From: Chondrilla cf. caribensis
Taxonomy: Eukaryota > Porifera > Demospongiae > Chondrillida > Chondrillidae
DNA length: 10,000 bases
Assembly (NCBI GenBank): GCA_964020155.1
Contig: OZ026557.1
Span: 697,501-707,500 of the forward strand
Direction: 5' to 3'
Shown here in pieces: positions 1 through 6,733 of the stretch (its first letter is position 1; every line of letters starts with the position of its first letter). The notes below the pieces were generated by a model, which worked only from the letters and a program-made list of their open reading frames with translations, had not been told where the DNA came from and made no database searches. The position numbers were made by a program, and so were the translations under genes.

Positions 1-166
1 ATAGTGTCATATTTTCTTCTATCAATTTAATTATAATATTATTGGAACTACTACATCAAACACATCACAACTGATACCTATCTGTGTGTACTAATTATTC
101 ACGAGTAATATTTGTATATACTTATTGCTTAGTTGCTCAGGTTGCTGTGGTCTTGAGTTAGTCCCT
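1..166 (-). other. 3' flank / 3' UTR of lectin gene 1
   Basis: This stretch follows the stop codon of the first lectin gene on the minus strand. It is clearly alignable to 2696-2863 and 6560-6733, the equivalent flanks of genes 2 and 3, so it belongs to the duplicated unit. No canonical AATAAA is seen on the minus strand. An ATTAAA variant lies at 26-31 but is AGTAAA in the other copies, so the cleavage site is uncertain. The window opens inside this flank, so its true left edge is not visible. Confidence 0.6.
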
Positions 167-898
167 TCAATATGGCAGTGGCCATTTCCAGATAGTGTAT
201 TCTCTGCCTATCCCCACGAGACCATCCACTGTGGCATCACACTGGGTCAGAGCACCACTCATGAGCTCCCACTCTCCAACACACGGCTTCTGGCAGCGGT
301 AGACATTTCCGACATTGTTAACACCAAACACCTCATCCCACCCAGAAGCAGTAATGTGGGTCAACTTTCCAGGAATATGTCGCCAGTCTCCAGATCCATC
401 AATTTTCATGCTAAAAATGTCATCATTGCTAGTAACCCCGTACACATAGTCGTGTCCAGCGTCGATCTGCTTCAGTTTACCTGCTACAAGGACCCACTCT
501 CCATTACAAGGCTTCTTGCACTTGAAAATGTCGTCATTTGAGGTCACTCCCCAAATGTAGCCATTTCCTGAGGCTGAGACGTGCTTCAGTAATCCACCTA
601 CTAGAGTCCAGTCACCACTGCCATCAACTGGTCTTTTGTAGATCTGATCACCACTGTTGACTCCCCATACCTCCATGTCTCCAGCATCGATCTGTTTGAG
701 TGCACCATCAACCTGTGTCCACCCTCCAGTACAAGGGCGTGCACACTTGTAGATGTTGTCGTTACTGTTCACCCCCCATAGGTAGTTCACAGAGGCTGTG
801 ACGTGCTTCAGACCACCAGGGATCTGAATCCACTGACTACCCAGTGCTCCAGTAGCCAGTAGGAACAGAAGTGCTGGGATGAAGGCAATCGATTTCAT
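167..898 (-). CDS. Secreted six-bladed tectonin / fish-egg-lectin-like protein, copy 1
   Basis: A 243-residue single-exon protein. Residues 1-20 form a signal peptide (MKS, hydrophobic core FIPALLFLLATGALG, cleavage probably before SQW). Six tectonin repeats follow, starting at W23, W60, W97, W135, W172 and W210. Each has the pattern W-x5-G-x-L-(K/T)-x-(V/I)-x-A-x5-(V/I)-(W/Y/F)-G-V-x-S-x-x-x-I. Odd blades end in C-x3-C (C52/C56, C127/C131, C202/C206) and even blades 2 and 4 in (V/I)DGSGDW, a two-blade alternation. The family (fish egg lectin, tachylectin-1/L6, Physarum tectonin) forms propellers that bind LPS or sugars, and extracellular recognition is inferred here. The start is supported by an in-frame TAA 12 bases upstream and by the exact signal peptide in the paralogues. 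The last blade (residues 227-243, GIGREYTIWKW) departs from the GVNSNNDIF consensus. C220 is a seventh, unpaired cysteine. The exact ligand is unknown. Confidence 0.93.
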   Translation of the reverse strand: MKSIAFIPALLFLLATGALGSQWIQIPGGLKHVTASVNYLWGVNSNDNIYKCARPCTGGWTQVDGALKQIDAGDMEVWGVNSGDQIYKRPVDGSGDWTLVGGLLKHVSASGNGYIWGVTSNDDIFKCKKPCNGEWVLVAGKLKQIDAGHDYVYGVTSNDDIFSMKIDGSGDWRHIPGKLTHITASGWDEVFGVNNVGNVYRCQKPCVGEWELMSGALTQCDATVDGLVGIGREYTIWKWPLPY

Positions 899-1090
899 AG
901 CTTCAGTTTACCAAATCAACCAAAATATCAAGTTCAATCGTATCGTACACAGAGTAGGTTCACTGGTTGTGTAGGTTTGCAGTACTGACTGATATTGTTC
1001 ACTTGTAACTGTCAGTAGAGTCTCTTGCACTTGGTCCACTTGTGTTCTTGCGTTCCAGTACTTGATGCTGAACCTGAAGTTGTACCGGTG

Positions 1091-1096
1091 TTTATA
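1091..1096 (-). promoter_or_regulatory. TATA box, lectin gene 1
   Basis: TATAAA on the minus strand within CTATAAACACCGGTAC. It is retained at the matching place in unit 2 and upstream of the pseudogene, and altered to ACAAATA in unit 3. Confidence 0.5.
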
Positions 1097-1257
1097 GACA
1101 ATGAGAGTAGGATGTGCCATGCAATCGAGGGAGCATACGTACATCAGGCATGTAACCACTTCCTACAATGCTGCATGATAAGTGGGTCAGTCTGATGAAC
1201 CATTGCCACCTATCATGCAATGGACCTGACCTTTACACATCAATATGTAAGCACTGG

Positions 1258-1293
1258 ACCAGATACAACTATCACTGATTTCCATCAATGATC
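1258..1293. promoter_or_regulatory. 36-bp block conserved in all three upstream regions
   Basis: The block begins ACCAGATACAACTATC and ends CCATCAATGATC. It is the same in units 1 and 2 and has one substitution in unit 3, while the DNA around it in unit 3 is visibly diverged. It lies 360 bases upstream of the gene 1 ATG. Its function as an enhancer or factor-binding site is inferred from conservation only. Confidence 0.4.
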
Positions 1294-1407
1294 CTTCTAC
1301 TCATCATAGTTGTACTAGCTACATTGCGAGCATCAATTTGACACCAAACATGATGGCATTAGTAGATAATAATATTATAAGGTTTTGCTAACCTACAACC
1401 TTCCATA

Positions 1408-1466
1408 TTACTGTGTAGTACTGTGTAGTACTCTGCAGTACTGTGTAGTACTGTGTAGCACTGTGT
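1408..1466. repeat. 10-bp minisatellite, short array (about 6 units)
   Basis: Tandem copies of the decamer TACTGTGTAG (variants CTGCAG, AGCACT) at strict 10-bp spacing. It is the same repeat, in the same place relative to the lectin gene, as the long arrays at 4061-4452 and 8021-8366, so this is either the unexpanded or the contracted form. It grades into a CA/TG-rich stretch (GTACACACAT and ACACACACACAC near 1490-1502). Confidence 0.85.
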
Positions 1467-1578
1467 ACACACATAGAGAGCATTTACACTCACACACACA
1501 CATTTTGGATTTATTGCACAATAGGTGACAGTGAGTCATCAAACCTATCCACTTATCACACAGGACATGCACACACAC

Positions 1579-1580
<2 letters not shown>

Positions 1581-1624
<44 letters not shown>
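1581..1624. repeat. (GA)22 microsatellite
   Basis: An uninterrupted GA dinucleotide run of about 44 bases, preceded by a short (AC)n at 1571-1579. The minus-strand serine-leucine reading through it is low complexity and not a gene. Confidence 0.95.
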
Positions 1625-1626
<2 letters not shown>

Positions 1627-2282
1627 TACACACATGTTCCTAGTTACGTGTGTACATAATAAAGATAAAGTGAATGAACAAGTAATTCTAGTTTTGTGAT
1701 TAGCCACCTTTTGGGAGGCTACCTGTGGCAGCCCCTATAATTACGGAGCCTTGGCGAGGTTAATTGATTGTGACCTTTTGTTAGCGGTGTACGATGGCGC
1801 AGCCCACGCATCAAATTGGTCTAAAGTGTGGCAATGAAATATAAGTCTCATTTTTGACCAATATATCTGAAGTTTCCATCTGAACCTCTGGACACTTGGT
1901 GGATTATCTGTAACCAAAGCCCATACAGTTCAAAGTGCAATTTGGCATGCGGAAGAATAGTGAATGGTGGAATTGTTTAATGGCGGATTACATATATAGC
2001 ATAGTCGTACAAGTGAATGTGTTTCAAAATAATATGGCGGATTGAGCAGGGGCATATTGACCAGGGACAGATTAACAAACATCCACTGTGAGTAAGAAAC
2101 AACATGTCAAAGAGCTTCAAAGTAGGAGTTCAAATTTGTCTGTTTTGTGCCTGTCTTTGGGTGCAAGAATACTCCATCGTTCACTATAGTTTGTACTTAC
2201 ATCACTGGCTCTGTAAGAGTCATGCCCTGCACTGAGGTTTGGAAGCTCAGCGGTCACTAATACAGGTGACACTGTACTTACA
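1625..2282. other. Non-coding stretch unique to unit 1
   Basis: I see no gene here. A CpG-richer portion near 1725-1810 contains a small hairpin (1701-1721, TAGCC...GGCTA with an inner CC/GG pair), and GGCGGATT occurs twice (near 1982 and 2036). It does not match the corresponding positions of units 2 or 3. A minus-strand GTAAGT donor-like site at about 2197-2202 follows a frame of roughly 30 codons upstream of it, which is weak evidence for an exon and is not called. It may be old transposon sequence, but I do not recognise the family. Confidence 0.4.
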
Positions 2283-2475
2283 ACACCACCCTTGGTAGTG
2301 CTTCCATACACTAGTATACAGTCAGACCTCTTTACAACATCACCTTTGGTAGTGCTCCCATGCAGTAGTATACAGTCAGACATCTTTACTACATCACCCT
2401 TGGTAGTGCTCCCATACACTAGTATACAGTCAGACATCTTTACTACATCACCCTTGGTAGTGCTCCCATACACTT

Positions 2476-2476
<1 letters not shown>
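2283..2476. repeat. 54-bp minisatellite, about 3.6 copies
   Basis: The marker CTTGGTAGTGCTCCCATACA recurs at 2291, 2345, 2399 and 2453, a constant 54-bp period with few substitutions. Since 54 is a multiple of 3, both strands stay open and give spurious 18-residue peptide repeats. It is homologous to the array at 8709-9160. The last copy breaks off at CCATACACTTG and runs straight into (CA)n. Confidence 0.9.

Positions 2477-2551
<75 letters not shown>
2477..2551. repeat. (CA)37 microsatellite
   Basis: A pure CA run of about 75 bases, continuous with the truncated end of the 54-bp minisatellite. It probably grew from the ATACAC motif inside that repeat. Confidence 0.97.
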
Positions 2552-2553
<2 letters not shown>

Positions 2554-2647
2554 TATGGAGCCTCTTGAAATTACACCATTTATAGTTGATATAGCGAACA
2601 GCTGCCATTTTCGTGATTACTATTCACATTCACATTCTGGACACTTT

Positions 2648-2863
2648 GATCGAATGATTATCTTATTAATTGAGTCAATAATGCAATAACCACAGCAATA
2701 TAATGTCATATTTCTTCTATCAATTTACTTATAATATTATTGGAACTACTACATCAAACACATCACAACTGATACCTATCTGTGTGTGTACTACTTATTC
2801 GCAAGTAATATTTGTAATTATTGCTTATTTGTTTGGGTTTGCTGTGGTCTTGGGTTAGTCCCT
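2648..2863 (-). other. Left edge and 3' flank of unit 2
   Basis: Homology with unit 3 begins near ATCGAATGATTATCTTATTA (compare 6505 onward) and continues to the gene 2 stop codon. From 2696 it also matches the window start. It is probably the 3' UTR plus duplicated intergenic DNA. No AATAAA is seen on the minus strand, only weaker AATAAG/AATAAT-like hexamers. Confidence 0.6.
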
Positions 2864-3595
2864 TTAATATGGCAGTGGGTGTTCAAAGATATCATTGTTA
2901 CTATTAACACCCACGAGAGCATCCACTGTGGCATCACACTGGGTCAGAGTACCACTCATGAGCTCCCACTCTCCAATACATGGCATCTTGCAGCGGTAGA
3001 TCTTGCCATCACTGTTAACACCGAACACCTCATCCCTCCCAGAAGCAGTAATGTGGGTCAACTTTCCTGGAATATGTCGCCAGTCTCCAGATCCATCAAT
3101 TTTCTTGATAAATATGTCGTTATTGCTATTAACCCCGTACACATAGCCATATCCTCCGTCGATCTGCTTCAGTTTACCTGCTACAAGAACCCACTCTCCA
3201 TTACAAGGCTTCTTACACTTGAAAATGTCGTCGTTCGAGGTCACTCCCCAAATATAGCCATTTCCAGAGGCTGAGACGTGCTTCAGTAATCCACCTACTA
3301 GAGTCCAGTCACCACTGCCATCAACTGGTCTTTTGTAGATCATATCAGCACTGTTGACTCCCCATACCTCCATATCTCCAGCATCGACCTGCGTGAGTGC
3401 ACCAGGAACCTGCGTCCACCCTCCAGTACAAGGGCGTGCACACTTGTAGATGTTGTCATTACTGTTCACCCCCCATAGGTAGTTCACAGAGGCTGTGACA
3501 TGCTTCAGACCACCAGGGATATTTGTCCACTGACTACCCAGTGCTCCAGTAGCCAGAAGGAACAAAAGTGCTGGGAGGAAGGCAATTGATTTCAT
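2864..3595 (-). CDS. Secreted six-bladed tectonin / fish-egg-lectin-like protein, copy 2
   Basis: 243 residues with the same architecture as copy 1: a 20-residue signal peptide (one I/L change), six tectonin blades, three C-x3-C loops in odd blades (CARPC, CKKPC, CKMPC) and DGSG loops in blades 2 and 4. Blade 6 keeps the canonical GVNSNNDIF motif that copy 1 has lost, and ends EHPLPY. By hand it differs from copy 1 at about 34 residues, ten of them in the last 17. An unpaired cysteine is retained in blade 6 (TQCDATVD). An in-frame TAA lies 12 bases before the ATG. Its upstream region is nearly identical to that of copy 1, so co-expression is likely. The function is inferred from the family: extracellular sugar or LPS binding. 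Confidence 0.93.
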   Translation of the reverse strand: MKSIAFLPALLFLLATGALGSQWTNIPGGLKHVTASVNYLWGVNSNDNIYKCARPCTGGWTQVPGALTQVDAGDMEVWGVNSADMIYKRPVDGSGDWTLVGGLLKHVSASGNGYIWGVTSNDDIFKCKKPCNGEWVLVAGKLKQIDGGYGYVYGVNSNNDIFIKKIDGSGDWRHIPGKLTHITASGRDEVFGVNSDGKIYRCKMPCIGEWELMSGTLTQCDATVDALVGVNSNNDIFEHPLPY

Positions 3596-3752
3596 AGCTT
3601 CAGTTTAATCAACCAAAATATCGACTTCAATCGTATTGTACACAGAGTAGGTTCACTGGTTGTTAGGTTTGTTAGTTTAGAGTCTCTTGCACTTGGTCCA
3701 CTTGTGTTCTTGCGTTCCAGTACTTGATGCTGAACCTGAAGTTGTACCGGTG

Positions 3753-3758
3753 TTTATA
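3753..3758 (-). promoter_or_regulatory. TATA box, lectin gene 2
   Basis: TATAAA on the minus strand in the same sequence context as the gene 1 box, about 158 bases before the ATG. Confidence 0.5.
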
Positions 3759-3919
3759 GACAATGAGAGTAGGATGTGCCATGCAATCGAGGGAGTATAG
3801 GTACATCAGGCATGTAACCACTTCCTACAATGCTGCATGATAAGTGGATCAGTCTGATGAACCATTGCCACCTATCATGCAATGGACCTGACCTTTACAC
3901 ATCAATATGTAAGCACTGG

Positions 3920-3955
3920 ACCAGATACAACTATCACTGATTTCCATCAATGATC
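3920..3955. promoter_or_regulatory. 36-bp conserved upstream block, unit 2
   Basis: Identical to 1258-1293, located 325 bases upstream of the gene 2 ATG. Confidence 0.4.
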
Positions 3956-4060
3956 CTTCTACTCATCATAGTTGTACTAGCTACATTGCGAGCATCAATT
4001 TGACACCAAACACGATGGTATTAGTAGATAATATAAGGCTTTACTAATCTATCACCTTGC

Positions 4061-4452
4061 ATGGTACTGTATTGAACTGTGTAGTACTGTGTAGTACTGT
4101 GCAGTACTGTGCAGTACTGTGTAGTACTGTGTTGTACTGTGCAGTACTGTGCAGTACTGTGTAGTACTGTGCAGTACTGTGTAGTACTGTATAGTACTAT
4201 GTAGTACTGTGTAGTACTGTGTAGTACTGTGCAGTACTGTGTAGTACTGTGCAGTACTGTGTAGTAGTGTACAGTACTGTGCAGTACTGTGTAGTAGTTT
4301 GTAGTACTGTGTAGTACTGTGTAGTACTGTGTAGTACTGTGCAGTACTGTGTAGTAGTGTACAGTACTGTGCAGTACTGTGTAGTAGTGTGTAGTACTGT
4401 GTAGTAGTGTGTAGTACTGTGCAGGACTGTGCAGTAGTGTGTAGTACTGTGC
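4061..4452. repeat. 10-bp minisatellite, long array (about 39 units)
   Basis: About 39 decamers of GTAGTACTGT / GCAGTACTGT with no insertion or deletion across nearly 400 bases. Only point variants occur (GTAGTAGTGT, ACAGTACTGT, GTAGTAGTTT). Units with GCAG contain the 8-bp palindrome CAGTACTG, and nearly all contain AGTACT. A 90-bp sub-pattern recurs near 4261 and 4351. All minus-strand frames are open because the repeat has no stop in any phase, so the long Y/T/H/L/S peptides are artefacts. Confidence 0.95.
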
Positions 4453-4989
4453 ATATAGTACAGAGCTGTTCTATGTAGGCCAAGGAAAATCCAGAGGGTT
4501 AAACTTCATGCACCCAAACCTTTTCAGAACAGTTCAATTGTTGATTGTTGGCCAGATCCTGGCAGCTTTACGGTCCTGATGCAGTATGCACAATGACTAA
4601 GCTGATGCTGATGATCAAGTAGGGATTTCAACTGCAATGTTTTCATCTGTTATTGGGAAAATATCCATTTGAATTTGGGAGCATTGAGAACTGCAGTCTG
4701 GTAAAGAGTGGAGATCTTCATCTGTAAGTTTCAACCCTGTGGGTCGTCTTCACCAGTGAAAGTATTTGGGTCTAGCAGGAAAAAGTCACTGGTGTCTCTC
4801 GTGCAGGTTACACTGTAGTTCTAGATTAGAGTAGATTGATCCATGATCCTGTATTTTAGGCTTTTATTGTGTATTCATAATTCTGTAATCTAGGTTTTTA
4901 TTATGAAATACTACTATAATGTATTTATGTTCGTATAATCATATGAATGACATGCCATGCAATATTATTATTTTATTTTATCTACATGA

Positions 4990-5026
<37 letters not shown>

Positions 5027-5162
5027 TGAATTTGACTATACCAATTTTTTACTTTTTTTTATTTTTATTTTTTTTTATCCCTTTATTTACCTCTCTGGAT
5101 GCCTTTATAGTAGCCACTGGTTATTGGATCCCCAGTATAATAAAGATTACCTAACCTAACCC
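4453..5162. other. Unit 2-specific non-coding DNA, possible retroelement 3' end
   Basis: No gene is supported. A 9-bp inverted repeat CACCAGTGA / TCACTGGTG sits at 4751-4759 and 4786-4794. From about 4850 the DNA is very AT-rich, with a T-rich tract at 5046-5080. The right edge, TGGATCCCCAGTATAATAAA then a short CCTAA-type repeat (5149-5162), looks like a 3' end with polyadenylation signal (AATAAA at 5139-5144) and a simple-repeat tail, as in some non-LTR elements. No reverse transcriptase or endonuclease coding is visible, so the element call is weak. Confidence 0.3.
4993..5022. repeat. (AT)15 microsatellite
   Basis: A perfect AT run of 30 bases in an AT-rich region. Confidence 0.95.
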
Positions 5163-5540
5163 AACTTGTGGGTGCACTCATGTTAGTACAAGTAGATCTA
5201 GACTGGTGCATTTTCTAACATTCCTTCACTACATTGTATGTGGCTGATGGGTGAAACGTGAATGATTAATTTGTGAAAAGATTTGTTTGAATATCACTAT
5301 AGACGTGTTAAACAATAGTCCTACAACTATAAAGAAATACAACCAACATGTCTAACAACTTTCACATGTTCATTCCTTCTCTAAGTCCTGGTTTGTGTCA
5401 TGTGCAGTCGCTCGTTTTATCATGTGCATTTGTTGTTGGGAGAGTCGACAACAATTTTTGTAGAATCTCGGGATGAACAAAGCACATAGTTTAGAGAGTC
5501 TATGAACAAAGGCATGGGAAGTTCCCAAAGTTGGCTATTT

Positions 5541-5558
5541 CCAATCACGTGCACGTGA
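5541..5558 (+). promoter_or_regulatory. CCAAT box joined to a double E-box palindrome
   Basis: CCAAT (5541-5545) runs directly into TCACGTGCACGTGA (5545-5558), a perfect 14-bp palindrome holding two CACGTG E-boxes. CACGTG is bound by bHLH-zip factors such as Myc/Max, USF and MITF/TFE. Its use here is inferred. Confidence 0.4.
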
Positions 5559-5715
5559 ACGCTACCTCACCACCTGCCAAAGTTCAAGCTGGCAGAGGAA
5601 GTGACAAGGAGATTAAGGATACTAACATAGAAGGGTAAGAGTTATGAGGCATGAATTGCATAAAATAAGGATTGTTCCGCTCAACGGTCATCGCGTGAAG
5701 TTCTGACACCCCTTG

Positions 5716-5729
5716 TTTTATATATAAAA
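5716..5729. promoter_or_regulatory. TATA-like palindrome of an orphan promoter
   Basis: TTTTATATATAAAA is a perfect 14-bp palindrome about 160 bases right of the CCAAT/E-box site. About 115 bases further right, CTG-GTGAGG (near 5836) resembles a splice donor. Together they could be the promoter and first exon of a plus-strand transcript. No coding exon is recognised. Confidence 0.3.
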
Positions 5730-6496
5730 ACACCTACTTGAAGGTCACCGGAAAAACCATCCGAGTGATTTTGGTCCATCCGTCACGGCGAGGGATTCGT
5801 CTCTGATTCAACGAAGAAAATTTGCACGTCATACTGGTGAGGGATAGTAGTTAAACTTACCTGGCAGCTATAGTCTTTCTCCTCTTTTACGAATTAAACA
5901 ATGGCCTAAAATGCTAAATGATTGTAATTAAGGCGGTTTACCTATTGCACAACCGTCCGTCGGTGGAAGGACGCCTTCGAAATTCGAAATGGCCGATTCC
6001 TGGTGTTTGGGTCTCATGAAGCCGACAAATGCACATGCTCTATTTTTCAATCCTATTTTGTCCTTCTTTGCATGTTTTTGGTCTGTTCTCCAGTTCAGTC
6101 AGTTCCAGCTTCGCTAATGGCATTGTCACCTTCTCCTCACCAACCAAAACACTTCGATTTTATGGATAGGTTCAATGGAACACTTTTAGATGTCACCTAA
6201 ACCCAAAAACACTTGATTTATTGACATATAAGTAGTCATTCTATTAAATTAGTATATTTGCCGGACCACCCAGAAACTGCTTACTCCGGGCCTGGACTGT
6301 TTTAATCATTTCAATGCAAGCGCAACAAAATCGATAATGATCCGTATTAAATCATCCGGATGCTTTGGAAAATGTTATGTACTTTGATCCCAATTAATTG
6401 ATCTGACATCATTCTTCCACTGAGACCTGTGGTATATCTGTAGTTATTTGTTCGATCTCTACCTGTGTGTCCATTTACCGAGAAATTTAATATACA

Positions 6497-6733
6497 TTAA
6501 TACTGTATCAAATGATTATCTTATTAATTGAGCCAATAATGCAATAACCATAGCCAAATAGTGACATATTATCTACTCCTATAAATTTACTTATAATGTT
6601 ATCAAAACTATTTAATTCATGTAACACATCACAGCTGATAACTATCTGTGTGTGTACTAAAAATAATTTGTGAATAATACTTGGAATATCAGTTATTTGT
6701 TCTGGTTGCTGTGGTCTTGGGTTAGTCCCTTTA
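6497..6733 (-). other. Left edge and 3' flank of unit 3
   Basis: Starts with AATACTGTATCAAATGATTA, which recurs at 9961-9980, then aligns with 2648-2863 up to the gene 3 stop. On the minus strand an ATTAAA polyadenylation-signal variant lies at 6611-6616, about 120 bases past the stop. Confidence 0.6.

Larger units (their letters stand above)
899..1380 (-). promoter_or_regulatory. Upstream region of lectin gene 1 (5' UTR plus promoter)
   Basis: This is a duplicated non-coding block shared with 3596-4035 and, more diverged, with 7469-8010. On the minus strand, a TATAAA (1091-1096) lies about 190 bases before the ATG, so a 5' UTR of roughly 160 bases is inferred. Against unit 2, the stretch from about 1018 to 1366 shows only 5 substitutions by hand count. 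The 3-nt tract CTTCAG followed by GT (near 1075-1082) and an AAG just before the ATG could be a 5' UTR intron, but the pyrimidine tract is weak. A small 83-codon frame at 908-1159 is not conserved as protein and is not called a gene. Confidence 0.6.
3596..4040 (-). promoter_or_regulatory. Upstream region of lectin gene 2
   Basis: Homologous to 899-1380. It is shortened by about 40 bases near 3665-3678, where GTTAGGTTTGTTAGTTTAGAG replaces a longer unit 1 stretch, plus a few bases by the ATG. The rest differs from unit 1 at only about 5 positions in roughly 350. It includes the TATA box and the 36-bp conserved block, and ends at the decamer minisatellite. Confidence 0.6.
5163..6496. other. Unit 2-specific stretch without a supported gene
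   Basis: This stretch is absent from units 1 and 3. Its middle (about 5540-6010) is richer in CpG than the rest and holds promoter-like motifs, listed separately. Small plus-strand frames exist (a 43-codon frame from 5989 with ATGG context, and a 65-codon one from 6003), but neither shows a recognisable domain. TTCGAAATTCGAA, a near palindrome, lies at 5978-5990. From 6200 to 6496 I see nothing notable. Confidence 0.4.

Noticed and set aside
125..541. Plus-strand frames opposite the lectin genes (also 2786-3274, 6842-7147 and 7151-7414)
   Set aside because: They are antisense shadows of the lectin coding sequence. They recur only because the genes are paralogues, and none shows a signal or domain of its own.
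908..1159. 83-codon minus-strand frame upstream of gene 1
   Set aside because: It overlaps the promoter and 5' UTR, and is not preserved as a frame in units 2 and 3, where indels break it.
1701..1810. Possible tRNA or tRNA-derived SINE
   Set aside because: No A and B box pair at the right spacing and no cloverleaf could be drawn. Only a small hairpin is present.
2117..2608. 163-codon minus-strand frame with an 18-residue repeat (VYGSTTKGDVVKMSDCIL type)
   Set aside because: It is the 54-bp minisatellite plus CA repeat read through. The period is a multiple of 3, which keeps frames open on both strands. The unique C-terminal part has no recognisable domain.
4061..4452. CRISPR-like regular repeat arrays
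   Set aside because: The units are contiguous with no spacers, in a eukaryotic context, so these are minisatellites.
4052..4483. Long repetitive minus-strand reading frames of Y/T/V/L/H/S/Q residues
   Set aside because: The decamer has no stop codon in any phase, so all three frames are open by chance. They encode only the 10-residue periodic peptide and have no normal protein composition.
5149..5162. Telomere-like CCTAA repeats
   Set aside because: Only about two to three imperfect copies, not the animal CCCTAA array. This is more likely a simple-repeat tail of an element.
6003..6200. 65-codon plus-strand frame, and an overlapping 43-codon frame from 5989
   Set aside because: Both are short, with no conserved motif and no paralogue in the window. 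They may be part of an exon but cannot be supported.
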